A stretch of 64,000 bases of DNA from Branchinecta lynchi (lineage: Eukaryota; Arthropoda; Branchiopoda; Anostraca; Branchinectidae). Shown here piece after piece: positions 11,489 to 22,094 of this stretch. The notes under the pieces are model-generated. The model saw only the letters and a program-made list of their open reading frames with translations, was not told the DNA's origin and ran no database searches. Position numbers and translations under genes: made by a program. The stretch's first letter is position 1. Every line of letters starts with the position of its first letter. The DNA lies in assembly GCA_023053575.1 (NCBI GenBank), contig JAKZAP010000015.1:18114055-18178054 (forward strand). Direction: 5' to 3'.

Positions 11489-12299
11489 ACAGTGTAGTAT
11501 AATCTGGTTCAGTCTCAAGATAGGTAATGTTGGGCGAAATATTGATTTTTCGATAAATGGATTTATCGATTTTTATTTTCTATAATCGATATTTCAGTAC
11601 CACGTTTCGCTATAGAGCGGCTCCACCCTTCTATAGTAAGCTATAGTAACTAATAGTTACTATTTTCGTTCCAACCTAGTGAAAAGTTACTACGCGGACT
11701 GTTCCAGTCTTCTCGAAATACTAACTATTTGCTTTCCATTCTCGGGGGCGTAGTAAGCGTGGTAACGACGAAAATCTGTCACGTGATTGGTCGGATCAGG
11801 CCGTGGCACGATATTTTGCTGAAAATAGAAAAAGAGGTTCCAGCCTTGACGCCAAGAAGCCTGAACTCGTGACGTCGTGTGTAGTAACCATAGTAAGTAA
11901 GGTGGACCGTGGAACACGCTCATAGTAGTGTCTTGTTTTGCAAAACTTTAAGAACGAAAACGGTTATAATTTATGCTTTTTTACAACTCGTAAAAAAGAA
12001 TCTTGCATCATCTCAAACTTCGAACAAATAAAATCTGAATTTCGAAAAACATATCGCTCCAGTTTTGGATGTTTAAGTGTACTTTATGTTAGGTTATATA
12101 CAATAATTGCAAATTTACAATTTTTGTTTTCGATATCGATATTTATGTTTTAATACTTGATATCGATATTTGGTCCGATATATCGTTATCTATATTGAAT
12201 ATCATCCAACACTAAACATAGATCAGTGCCGAACTTCTGATTATGGCCTCAGCTTCGGAAGAGGCTCTTGCCAGGGGCCGAATTGGTAAACGTACAAAT
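11489..12299. other. Unique AT-rich intron sequence
   Basis: No exon, RNA or mobile element can be supported here. There are several 'atcgat/atatcgat' repeats between 11545 and 12200, but no ordered array. Confidence 0.45.
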
Positions 12300-12418
12300 T
12301 TAATGATATGATATGATATGATATGATATATATTTGCTTAGAGCCCGAGGGCCATCGCATACAAAACAAAATACAAACCAAATAAAAAACAAACATCAAC
12401 TCTTCTGGTAAATCTTAA

Positions 12419-15400
12419 CTACAAAAACTCTTCTCTATGCTTCCAGCCTATCCGCAAAAACCTTCCAAGCTGCCTAACCCCAAACAAACTTTTATCCTTG
12501 AACTTTTCCACCAACCAACCTTCCCCGAAATTTTGCTCCCCAAATATTTCAACTCTCAAATCCTTCAATTCCACACATTCGCACATAAAATGAAACAAAT
12601 TCTCGTCCACACAACCACACATTGGGCAGAAGTAAAGACCACTAGACCTCCCCTTTACACTTCCCATATATTTTCTCCGAATCCCCAGGGGGAGGCTATC
12701 ACTACGAGCGCTAACAATCAATTTTAATTCCTCCGAAGATAACCCTCCCTTAAAAAACATTTCTAAACCCCAACACTCTTTGGCCTTGGCGTAAAGGTAC
12801 ATCGATGATTTAGAATCCTTCTCATGGTGCCATTTTTGGATTTCTTGGTCTTGTAGGACCCGTTGAACCACCTTACTTACCTCGCCTTCGGTGGCCCCTG
12901 GACCCTGGCCTTCACACCACTTATCAGATATCCCGCATTGGTCAAGGATACTTTTTATTTGGAGTGGCCATGAATCACCTGAAGGGTCTCTAAGAGCCTC
13001 TAAATACGCAGCTTTTAAAGGTCTAATTCTAGGTAAACTAATTATTTTTTCCCAAAATCTTACCATCCGGACAAGCCTACTGCTACGTAACGAAAATAAT
13101 CCTAGATCACCTTTTAAAACTAAATTACAACTCTTCTCTGATAACCCTATAACTCGTTTAAAATATCTATTTTGTACCACTTCTAACCTAGCACCTGCGT
13201 TAAAACCCCACAACTCGGCCCCATAATGCATGCACGATGTGACTTTCGTATTAAAAATTTCTTTATGAAACTTCATGTCCTTAATATCTTTCAAATTACT
13301 ACGCAGAATACCGTTTACACATCTGTTTCCCTTTACCAAAACACTGGCTACGTGCTTACCAAACTTACCATTCGATGTTAATTTAACCCCCAAATAAATA
13401 AATGATTCCTTTATCTCAATATCTTTACCATCCAAACTTACCCTGTCCTTATTAATAATTTTCCCCCCCTTACGGAAAACCATCATTACTGTTTTATCAG
13501 CATTTAAAGTTAACTTTTTCTTGCTTAAATATTCATTCACAAATTCCAACAAAGACTGGAGATTTTCCTTTGATTCCGCCACCAAAACTATATCGTCGGC
13601 GAAAAGTAACATGCAAAGCTCTACCACATCAACAGAAACCATGGGTGCCATTTTATTTCTTAAAAATACTGACAAATCATTAATATATAAAGAAAAAAGC
13701 TTAGGGGAAAGCGTGCATCCCTGCTTCAAACCCATTTTAGACACAAAACTTTTCGACAATTTCCCTGCCACCCGCACTACCAACTTCACGCTTCTATACA
13801 TTTGAACCAACACAAATACAAATGGGGAGGGGAGGCCCATATCCAATAAACACACCATCAACAATTCTCTGTCGACATTATCGAAAGCTCCCTTAACATC
13901 CAAAAAAGCAACGAATAACTTCCCTCCTCTCCGACTTGTATACTTACGAGCAAGAACACTTAAAATAAAAATTTGGTCAATCGTGCTATAACCCTTCATA
14001 AAACCGGCCTGGAGGGGATCTAAGACTTCCTTTTTTTCTATCCAATCTCTTAGACGAAAATCTAAAACTTTACAAAATACTTTACTAACAGCGTTCCCTA
14101 AATGAATAGCCCTATAATTACTATGAATAGATTTATCACCTTTCTTAAATATCGGGATAACTAATGATTTATTCCACAAATCAGGCCACTTCCTTTTTTC
14201 AACAACGCATGAAAAAACAGCAGCTAGAACACTTATTAAATACACTCTACCCCACTTCCAAACCATCGTAGGTATTCCATCCACCCCTGGCGCTGACCGT
14301 CCTTTCATATTCTTCATAGCCATCCAAACTTCCGGTTCCGTAACTGGGGCTATCAACCGGATATCTACCTCTTGTAAAGGGTAACAAACATTATTTTCTA
14401 GACTAACCTCCAACTCATCCGGAAAAATTACATCAATACGGTCTGACCCCTCTTTCCTCATATAATAATCCGGCCATGTACTAGCTTCCGGGACTGAATC
14501 ATTTTTAAAAACTGAAAGTGAACTTTTTATCTCATTCCAGAAAGCCGCACCCCTTTTTTCAATATATGATTCCATAATTCTTCCATTTTTCCGAATAATC
14601 GACTCTTCTTTCTTCCTTTTAATTAATTGTTTATATTCCTTCCTAGCCTTACGATACTGGATTAAATGATCCTTAAGTTTTACCTCACTACTTGTCCTTA
14701 CTAATTGTAAACACAGACTCACCTCCTTCCTCATCTTGTCGCAATCACTATCAAAAAAATCTTTAGCGTCTCTCTTACCTTGCTTACCACATGCAGATTC
14801 TTTACCAATAGGGATTACCTTATTATAAACAAGTTCAGCTAGCACCCTAATCGCTTGCTCTACATCACCCGCTTCCGCTGATCTAACACAATTTTCTAAT
14901 TCCTGCTCTACTTCTGGGGTTCCTAAGCACTCTCTCAATCTCATTTCCAAATTTTCAGCCAACCCTAATATTAAAGGTTTCTTTACATCTTCTCCTGTAC
15001 TAGAAAGATGCCTAATACCATTTCCATTATCCTTCAACTCGTCCGACCCTCCTTGTCCAACAAACCAAACTCCAATGGGCACGTGGTCAGAACCAACCAC
15101 ATCCAAAATTCTGAAATCTTTACACCGAGGCCAAAGATGCTTATCAACTATTACATAATCAATTACGCTCGGCCTAACCCCTGAAAAACAAGTGAAATCT
15201 CCCGACTTCTCCCCTAACCTCCCGTTCAAAATAACCAAATTTTCATACCCACAAAACTCTAAAAGATTCAAACCCCACTTATTTTTCTTACGCTCGTGGT
15301 CTTTACTTCTCCTACCTCCAACATTCATACCAACATCCAGCACCCCGACATCCATGCTGGCTATCCTTGGAAGGTTTTCTGGATTCTCTCCTACCACAAA

Positions 15401-15886
15401 CTCCTCCAGATTACTAATATAAGCATTGAAGTCTCCTAGAAAAATAAAAGAAACATTAGGATACTTCCGGCTCAAATTAATCTTTTCATCTGTAAGAATC
15501 ACCCAAACATCTTCTTTCGAATAACAACTTGTTTGTGGCGGAATATACACACTACAAACTACAATACATAATTTCCCTTTCAAAACTCTAACCCAAACAA
15601 TGTTTTCTGACTTACTGTCAATCCTATAGCACTCATCAAACACCATTTTTCGTATTAATAAACATACTCCCCCATATACTCTTCCGTTTTTAGACTTATT
15701 TCGTTCCACTGCAAACACCTCGTAATTCTCATGCGTTAGAGTCCTCGACCGCTCGCACCATGTTTCAACAAGACTAATAATATCCCACTGATCTGAATTG
15801 CACAAACACTCTAGTTTTTCTTGTTTCAACCCTTGGACGTTCCAGTGTACCGCCTTCAGGATATTACGCGACTGGCCCTCGTGATC
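12419..15886 (-). CDS. LINE ORF2: endonuclease-reverse transcriptase
   Basis: The open frame has about 1,155 codons and begins directly after the ORF1 stop. There is no ATG before the endonuclease, so translation by readthrough or reinitiation is implied. Numbering residues from the TTG codon at 15829, the APE-type endonuclease spans about 1-257, with VETW (Glu22), GDFNA (133-136), DF-T (211-213), IDY (223-225) and SDH (247-249). Reverse transcriptase covers about 500-840, with APGVDGIP (513-520), FLDVKGAFD (642-650), KQGCTLSP (702-709) and the catalytic FADD (743-746). A C-terminal CPMC...HFMCEC zinc knuckle lies near 1070. It ends with TAG at 12419-12421. The function is target-primed reverse transcription of the element RNA. 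All visible catalytic residues are present. Confidence 0.92.
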   Translation of the reverse strand, partial: DHEGQSRNILKAVHWNVQGLKQEKLECLCNSDQWDIISLVETWCERSRTLTHENYEVFAVERNKSKNGRVYGGVCLLIRKMVFDECYRIDSKSENIVWVRVLKGKLCIVVCSVYIPPQTSCYSKEDVWVILTDEKINLSRKYPNVSFIFLGDFNAYISNLEEFVVGENPENLPRIASMDVGVLDVGMNVGGRRSKDHERKKNKWGLNLLEFCGYENLVILNGRLGEKSGDFTCFSGVRPSVIDYVIVDKHLWPRCKDFRILDVVGSDHVPIGVWFVGQGGSDELKDNGNGIRHLSSTGEDVKKPLILGLAENLEMRLRECLGTPEVEQELENCVRSAEAGDVEQAIRVLAELVYNKVIPIGKESACGKQGKRDAKDFFDSDCDKMRKEVSLCLQLVRTSSEVKLKDHLIQYRKARKEYKQLIKRKKEESIIRKNGRIMESYIEKRGAAFWNEIKSSLSVFKNDSVPEASTWPDYYMRKEGSDRIDVIFPDELEVSLENNVCYPLQEVDIRLIAPVTEPEVWMAMKNMKGRSAPGVDGIPTMVWKWGRVYLISVLAAVFSCVVEKRKWPDLWNKSLVIPIFKKGDKSIHSNYRAIHLGNAVSKVFCKVLDFRLRDWIEKKEVLDPLQAGFMKGYSTIDQIFILSVLARKYTSRRGGKLFVAFLDVKGAFDNVDRELLMVCLLDMGLPSPFVFVLVQMYRSVKLVVRVAGKLSKSFVSKMGLKQGCTLSPKLFSLYINDLSVFLRNKMAPMVSVDVVELCMLLFADDIVLVAESKENLQSLLEFVNEYLSKKKLTLNADKTVMMVFRKGGKIINKDRVSLDGKDIEIKESFIYLGVKLTSNGKFGKHVASVLVKGNRCVNGILRSNLKDIKDMKFHKEIFNTKVTSCMHYGAELWGFNAGARLEVVQNRYFKRVIGLSEKSCNLVLKGDLGLFSLRSSRLVRMVRFWEKIISLPRIRPLKAAYLEALRDPSGDSWPLQIKSILDQCGISDKWCEGQGPGATEGEVSKVVQRVLQDQEIQKWHHEKDSKSSMYLYAKAKECWGLEMFFKGGLSSEELKLIVSARSDSLPLGIRRKYMGSVKGRSSGLYFCPMCGCVDENLFHFMCECVELKDLRVEIFGEQNFGEGWLVEKFKDKSLFGVRQLGRFLRIGWKHREEFL

Positions 15887-17005
15887 CTATCCATCTATAC
15901 CTAAATCGAAAAACTCCTCTCTACTCATTTCACTTTCACCTTGATTTACACCTCTCGGGACGATGTCTCCAGGATTTCCAGTTTCAGAATTTCCATTTTC
16001 AGCATAATCAGTCATTTCTAATCTCCGGGGAAATCCACCCCTAGTGCCTCTTCCTGAACGGTAACCCCTTCCATGTCCTGATACCCGGCCGCCACTACGG
16101 CGGGAAAAATTCAAACTCGGCTGGGCATAAACATCATTTGGACTTATTATTTCATCGCTATTCCGCTTTGGCGGCCTAGCCGAGGGCTCCTGTTCCACCC
16201 TGTTCTGCCGGCCTTGGGGGACGGGGGTTTCATTTACCACCGTTTGAACAACTATCTCCATCTCGCTATATGAAGTCGGCACCGTCGCCGTCGCCGCGCT
16301 TGGCATATCCCGAGACGAGTTACCAATCGGCCTTCCATTCTCACTTGAATTCACATTTTCAATCCTCACTACCTTGTCTAGATTTTTGTCATAAACGATC
16401 ACTTGGTTACCAATACGGAGCTGCACCCCCCTTAACGTGACGTCATTGCGACCACTTGCTCTTGCGCGCTCAAGCACTGGCTTCAGTTTATTTCGTGCGA
16501 ATTTTTCTTGATCAGTATAGTCCGGCGATGCCATGAGAGAAAATCGTCGTAGTAGAGGATTTGCTTTTAGCAGAACATTTCTTGGTTCCATGGTGGAAAA
16601 CTTGATCAAGACAGGGCGAACACTTTGCGCTGATCTTAGTCGGAATACGTCCTTGATGTCCCAAACCGTAAGATTGGAATAAGGTACAACTTCGTTTAAA
16701 CATGAAACGATGTCATCACGCAATGACCTTCCCTGGCTCATCGGCTTAAAATTGTATAAAACAATGTTATACCGCTTTGCTTCAGACTCTAAACGTTCTA
16801 CTCGGGACCTAGACTCTACAGCCTCCCGACGTAACTGAATGATTTCTTCTTGCAAAGCCTTTGTTTTTCCCTCTGCACTTGACACGCTGTCGTTGATCTT
16901 CAAAGACAAAGCTGCTACATCTTTCTTGAGGACGTCTATGCCTGACAAACTTTCCTTCATCTGGAGTATTTCCGCCAAAATTTTTTCAGCAGTCGGCTGG
17001 TCCAT
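15887..17005 (-). CDS. LINE ORF1: coiled-coil/RRM nucleic-acid-binding protein
   Basis: The start is the ATG at 17005-17003 (MDQPTAEK). The frame is open farther upstream, but only to a non-ATG codon at 17059. The 372-residue product has a Leu/Lys/Glu heptad region at about 8-78, then an RRM-like core at about 79-175 beginning YNIVLYNF. A C-terminal segment with DYTDQEKFARNKLKP resembles L1-type ORF1 proteins. An Arg/Gly-rich tail follows (about 300-325, repeated GRG/RGG). The role is packaging of LINE RNA, known for the family. The frame ends in TAG (15889-15887) and continues open in the same frame as ORF2. Confidence 0.88.
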   Translation of the reverse strand: MDQPTAEKILAEILQMKESLSGIDVLKKDVAALSLKINDSVSSAEGKTKALQEEIIQLRREAVESRSRVERLESEAKRYNIVLYNFKPMSQGRSLRDDIVSCLNEVVPYSNLTVWDIKDVFRLRSAQSVRPVLIKFSTMEPRNVLLKANPLLRRFSLMASPDYTDQEKFARNKLKPVLERARASGRNDVTLRGVQLRIGNQVIVYDKNLDKVVRIENVNSSENGRPIGNSSRDMPSAATATVPTSYSEMEIVVQTVVNETPVPQGRQNRVEQEPSARPPKRNSDEIISPNDVYAQPSLNFSRRSGGRVSGHGRGYRSGRGTRGGFPRRLEMTDYAENGNSETGNPGDIVPRGVNQGESEMSREEFFDLGIDG

Positions 17006-17230
17006 ATTTGAAGCAAATTTAAAAAAAAAAACAGCTTTTACCTGGCTTGCTCCCCACAATATGCTCCGGGAGTGAGAGTTTGATTCGTGTTGTCCCGCTT
17101 TTGCCCGGGACCTAGCTTAATAAATCCAGTTTGAATGGAATCGCCCAGGCGCCAAGCATCCAAACACTGATAAAGCAAACAAGTTCACTTGGCGAGCGCT
17201 ACTGGCTGACGGAAGTTGTGCTTCTATCTA

Positions 17231-18634
17231 ATAAGTAAAAGTACGTAGAAAAAAAACCCAACTAAATAACGGTTGTTTGTTTCTAAAAAAACAAACAGGT
17301 TGCCCTGACTCCGTTATCTTTTCAGAGGACCAGGATCTCTATATCTGGGTCTGACAAAGGTATGGCAGTTCGAGAAAATTTGCAATTCAAATTTCTACTA
17401 GCGGGTGTCAGGAGCAAATTGATTTTGTGTTTTGCGCAATGTTATGCAGGCAGTGCTCTGTGATCGTATAGCAAGCCTTCCGACACGTATGATGTAAAAG
17501 TGTGTCGTAATATGAGCGTGTATAAATTACTCATATAAATTATGTGTTGGCGACGATTTCCGGTGCTTGGCAATTCATGCAAATACATGGTGGAAAAGAG
17601 CGTTTTTTGTTGCGTATCTGCTACTTTACATTCTGCATGCATAGCTTAGCTTGAGCGGACCTTCCTTTTTATCTCGGTTTGGGTTGAAGCGGCACTCAGA
17701 CGGGTTGTAGAAGATGGGTATAAACATAACGCATTTTTCGTAAGATGATGGATATGATGCAAACGCTAAGGCCGAAGCCTCTTAGAACGTTTCGGTCTTA
17801 AGTTGTTAAAAGATTTGAAGTTTAACCGAAGAGGCCCTAGTTACACATAACTTAAAAATGCGTTACTTCGTTTGTCCGTTATCCATAAATAATCGGTTTC
17901 ATCAATTGAACTTGGTCTTTCGGATTTTCCCTCTACGCTTGAATTATTTACCAACTACAAGTGTAAGCCATTTCCGAAAAATGAAATAAGACTTAAATAA
18001 GATCTTAAAATCATTTTCCGGCTTTCTACAGGCGGAACTTTTCTGAGCTTAGCATCTTTGACATTGAAATCCAGTTTCTTTTCTAAATTCAAACGTTCAC
18101 CGTCTGGGCGAGTTTTGGGTCTAGAGCAAGCAGCGCACACTCCGAACGTTAATTAGATGAACTAAGATGTACTAAGCTATGCCTACATGGCTTCGGCTGT
18201 TTTTAGCCTCTTTTACCCCTTGCCTTGGATAACTATCTTGGCAAAATGTGCAGAACTGGTTTTTTGACGTAAACAGCTCCCTGGGAAGAATGATCGGGCG
18301 CCTGATATGTCACTTAAAGGGAAGGAATCGTGGCAAGCGTGATAATCAGTGTAATGATAATAGAGGAGATAGGATACACTTGTGAACTGAAGAATCCTGG
18401 GAAAGAGAATTGATGGAAATACTACTGAAGTAGTATTTCCTAAAATCTGACAAAAAGAAAAATTTTAGCTTGGTATGTCAATAAAAAGTACAAGTAAATC
18501 TAAATTTCCCGTTATTTATTTATTTCAGTAATTTTTTTAGTTTTGAGCGTCATTTCAGCCAACCACATTTTCAAGAATAATTTCGAGATTAAACCAGACT
18601 TATCTAACTTGGAGTTTGGTACCGATTCTACCGA
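17231..18634. other. Intronic sequence without recognised features
   Basis: Mixed-composition sequence with no splice-bounded module, RNA gene or ordered repeat that I can support. Confidence 0.45.
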
Positions 18635-18860
18635 TATTGGAGCATATTTGATAGTGCAAAACGGATAGCCTACGTCAGTTGAATTTTATTTCGGCATTTC
18701 TGGGCTATTGGAGTTCCGTAGTTCGAGGATAAATATTTCTTCAGCCCAAGCTGACTGCGAATCATATTTAATAGTGCAAAACGGATACTTCAGCTGAATA
18801 TTATTGGAGCGTTGGCTGTAAATACTGATATTGGCATTGGCTTCAAGTCCACTGTCATAA
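18635..18860. repeat. Diverged foldback-element remnants
   Basis: The phrase 'agtgcaaaacggata' occurs at about 18652 and again at about 18771, the second preceded by 'ccaagctgactgcgaat'. The same phrases recur at 19735-19905 and 21920-21990 beside 'cttgccaagaag', the arm sequence of the hairpin element at 11092. They are fragments of one foldback family. Confidence 0.55.
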
Positions 18861-19429
18861 AGGTTGATTTATTTTTATATTAATTCCGAATAATGTGGGT
18901 TGGTTTTAACATGTTTCAGAAAGAAAAGGTACAGTGGGGCTTACTATAATCATCCCTACCGAATGCTAATGTTCTTTCCCTATTTTATTCCATACCAGCT
19001 CACTCCTTTAAAGTTTAACTGAAAAGCCAACTTTTGTGTGTGTCATTTAATCGAAAACACTGGATTATTTGGATTCTGAAAAGGGATTTTTTTATTTTCC
19101 ACTATCTACTGTAGTTATGATGACGTTCAGAATATCTGCAGACGTCCCCACAACGAAAATTCGACTATGATGCGGGAAATTTTAATCTCGACAGAAACGC
19201 GGCTTTTCAGTGGGCAGTGTTGAGATTGGTGAAGAATGCTTGGTGGTGTCACAAACCTTTCGCGTAAGGCATACAACACAATACAAACGCATAGAGGTGT
19301 ACCACAAATCACAAGGAAATTTCACTATTCGAAAATCGATTAATCGTGAATAACAGAACACTGTCCACTGTCCACACAGTCCACTGCTTCCTAACCAAAG
19401 ATTAAAATTAAGTGTCTTTTTCTGTGTGT

Positions 19430-19545
19430 AGATGTGTGTATAATTATATGTGTTTTGTTTATTTTCTTTATTTTCGTCATTTACTCCGCCTTTTCAAAAT
19501 GGCGGGTCATAAATATATTACTTACTTACTTACTTACTAGAACAA
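19430..19545 (+). mobile_element. 3' tail of a 5'-truncated LINE
   Basis: A T-rich 3' UTR-like segment containing 'caaaatggcgggtcataaata' in part ends in a (TTAC)5 microsatellite at about 19520-19541. This is the typical terminus of CR1/L2/Jockey-like LINEs. No coding remnant is left. Confidence 0.5.
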
Positions 19546-19734
19546 AGAAGTAACGCATTTTCAGCGGGTCTTCAAGCCAATTTTAGTGAATAAGTGATGG
19601 GTAACTAGAATGTCCTATCCCACCCCTTTTCGGTTAAACTTTAAGTCTGAAATTTGTCAGGTAAGGAAGCCTATGGCTATAATTAATAATTGATAGTTAT
19701 TGTTATTAGTAAAAAGTTATTGTTATTAGCAAAA

Positions 19735-19905
19735 AAGGCGTATCCAAACGGATACGTCAGCTGAACTGAAATGTGACAATTTCACTTCCCAGCTTGAGTC
19801 TGAAGTGGACTCTTGCCAAGAAGAGCCGAAATATCGCTCTATAAAGTTTAGCTGACGTACCCGTATGTCACTATCAACTATGATTCGTAGTCAGCTTGAA
19901 CTGAA
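19735..19905. repeat. Partial foldback-family copy
   Basis: It contains 'ggatacgtcagctgaa', 'cttgccaagaagagccgaaatatcgct' in part, and 'tagtcagcttgaactgaa', matching one arm and the flanks of the element at 11092-11384. The opposite arm is not preserved. Confidence 0.6.
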
Positions 19906-20454
19906 CGAAAATTTGGCCACGACTAACTTGCCGCTCCCTAAATTTACGGTCTGAATTTGGATGGTAAGCCTAGCAGAGCCTACAGTAGGGTTACAGTTCG
20001 GGCACAGTTTTAATGGATTTTCTGGTTTTCGCTAGGTTGATTGAAAACGATTTAGCTGCCGCGAACAGATACCAACTTCTATTTTTTTTTTTTTCATTTT
20101 TTTTTTCGAGAATGAAAACGTTTTTTGTATGTGCACTATAGTGATTTTGTTCTTATTCTGTAAATTTTTCAGTACCCCTGCGCTATTTATTTATTTTTTA
20201 TTTTTTTTTCTAACCCGCAAAAAGAGACAAAACAGCCCAAAGAAATGGAACAAGACTGTAAAAACACTGAAATAAGCTGAACAAAAAAACAACAGGCCGT
20301 GATGTGGGGGGAAAGAGACGTTGTGGACATTTCTTAACTCGGGGTCGAGAATTTTAAGGATATATTCGGGAGCTTCGAGCTTCTGCCAAATTTTTTCAGG
20401 GCTACGGTAAATCTTATCTTACCTAATGCCAATGCCAATATTCTATGTGACTAA
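19906..20454. other. Intronic sequence with poly-T tracts
   Basis: Long T-runs lie around 20085-20105 and 20190-20210. Otherwise I see nothing. Confidence 0.4.
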
Positions 20455-21205
20455 ATCCGAAACAATCATACACAAATCCTCAATTTTCGGGCATGGCGCT
20501 CCAGCTTCTGGGCATGCCCCCACGATCGGGCATGGTACTCATGCATTAGGGCACGATACCCCTGCAGCAATACCCTGCACGATACACTGCAGCCCCCTTA
20601 AAAATCTATTTGAAAAGCGAATGCCTAATTCAGATTCTCAATTCAACAGTTGACAACCGATGTTTATGCGGATAAAAAGCTGGGCCTTATTCGGGAGTTT
20701 GGTTGTCGGGAGTAGATTTAAAGTGGATGGTGAGTTTAAGGGGGAGGATTAGTTATCGGGGAGAGAAGAAGGTTTATAGGAAAAATAGGTTAAAGAATGG
20801 CCCTTACTTTTGCCCGATGTGTGGAAAGATGGATGAGGATGTGTTCCACTTTATGTGTGAATGTGAAGGATTGAGTGATTTAAGGGTGGAAGTATTTGGG
20901 GTGGGAATTACTAGGAAGGAGTGGCTATTAGAAAAAATTGGTAGTACAAATATGGGGACATCCGAAAGGTGACTAGATTCTTCCGCGTTGGTTTGTCCCA
21001 TAGAGAGCGATTTTTGTAGTTTGTTGTGTTTTCTTTTTGTTTTGTTGCCATGACCGCATGGGTTTTTTCGTGCAATAAATTCATTCATTCATTCATGCTC
21101 TTGGCTCTTGCTGCAGGGCATGGTGCCCCAATATATGAGCACCATGCCCCTACGTTTGGGCACCATGCCCAGAATTAGAGGATTTGTGTATGGCTGGTCC
21201 GAAAC
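20455..21205. mobile_element. Inverted-repeat (foldback) element split by a LINE
   Basis: The outer arms match in reverse: 'catacacaaatcctc' at about 20469 and 'gaggatttgtgtatg' at about 21178, extending into repeated 'gggcatgg/ccatgccc' motifs on both sides (20491-20580 and 21116-21172). The interior (about 20695-21097) is a LINE remnant, so the foldback element was the target. Confidence 0.65.
20695..21097 (+). mobile_element. 5'-truncated LINE, C-terminal ORF2 remnant
   Basis: The plus-strand frame (20703-20972) codes a zinc-knuckle segment beginning YFCPMCGKMDEDVFHFMCEC and continuing LSDLRVEVFG. It is clearly homologous to the C-terminus of the intact antisense LINE ORF2 (12419-15886). 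It ends with an AATAAA-like signal and a (TTCA)n tail at about 21077-21096. The 5' end is truncated and the copy is not functional. Confidence 0.8.
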
Positions 21206-21483
21206 ACGCCAGTGAACCTTGGGAAGAACAAGAAAGGTCACCCAATCGAACCCTCTAAATTGATTCAAATCCCGTGTGAACCAATCAGCAAAGTTTGTTG
21301 TCGTAACGTTTCTGGCTCATCGTTGGGCACGCAATGATTCTTCGTCGGCACGAAGAACTAGTCATCAAGAGTATTGTGTGAACTAATTTTTCGTTCGTGG
21401 AAGATATGCTATAAGTCATGTCGGGACCGTCACGCGACATTCAAGGAATTAGCGGTAATTAACTAAATAAGTTACTCTTTCAG

Positions 21484-21678
21484 CGATTCAGTGCCAGCCT
21501 TTGAAATTGGTTGTCAATGGCACAGTTTCACCAGCTCGGTGCACAGAAGCCAAGAACAAGTATGGAGACGCTTGCGAATTCAAATGCAAGCCGGGATATG
21601 AGCTTCGAGGACCTACTTTTAAGAGCTGCTCAGATAGAGGGAAGTGGACGGACGAGACGCAGCATACGAAGTGTGTAG
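21484..21678 (+). CDS. Second sushi/CCP-domain exon (six-Cys type)
   Basis: This 195-bp exon sits between acceptor ...ctctttcag (AG 21482-21483) and donor GTAAGT (from 21679), with both boundaries in phase 1. The translation starts IQCQPLKLVVNGTV, includes ACEFKCKPGYELRG and SCSDRGKW, and ends KCVG. It has six cysteines and the sushi core 'GYELRG...C...W...C'. It is similar in layout to the exon at 1427-1606, which argues that the two belong to one multi-sushi gene on the plus strand. Any further exons lie beyond the gap or window edge. Confidence 0.85.
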
Positions 21679-21899
21679 GTAAGTAATCCACCCCGTCCCT
21701 CTCCAGTCGTTGTACTTTTATGCACAAGAGATTTGTTTATGTCAGTTCGTACGAGTGGTGAGGATCTGACATAAATTCTGATTTGTTTGTCAAACCATGA
21801 AGTGTAACAGAAAAGTCGGCCTATTTCTATATCTTGAATTTGAAGGCACTGAATTATTTTGACTCTGCTAAAAGATTTTAATTTTTTCACCTTGGGCTC

Positions 21900-22094
21900 T
21901 AGTAGGCTAGTAACGTTCAGTATTCCGTCAACCCAAGCTGACTGCGAATATATTTGACAGTGCAAAACGGATACGTTAGCTGAACTTTATCAGAGCCAGA
22001 GCAAAATATTTGCTCTGATCAGAGCTATAGTTCGGCCCTTCTTGGCAAGGGTACTCTTCAGGCTCAAGTCACTCAAGCTGGAACACAAATCTAA
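21900..22094. repeat. Foldback-family fragment with a short inner palindrome
   Basis: It contains 'ccaagctgactgcgaat', 'cagtgcaaaacggatacgt', a hairpin formed by 'cagagcaaatatttgctctg'-like sequence near 21985-22022, and 'cccttcttggcaagggtac'. These are shared with the foldback family seen at 11092. Confidence 0.55.

Larger units (their letters stand above)
12300..17230 (-). mobile_element. Near-complete APE-type non-LTR retrotransposon (LINE)
   Basis: It reads on the minus strand and lies antisense within the large intron of the sushi gene. The order is 5' UTR (about 17230-17006), ORF1 with coiled coil and RRM (17005-15887), in-frame ORF2 with endonuclease, reverse transcriptase and zinc knuckle (15886-12419), then a short 3' UTR containing 'ggccctcgggctctaag' and a (TATCA)n microsatellite tail at 12300-12332. 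Neither long ORF shows a frameshift or internal stop beyond the single TAG between them, so the copy is young. The clade is uncertain: the RT and the CCHC knuckle fit the APE-bearing Jockey/I/L1-like LINE groups. The 5' boundary is approximate. Confidence 0.85.
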
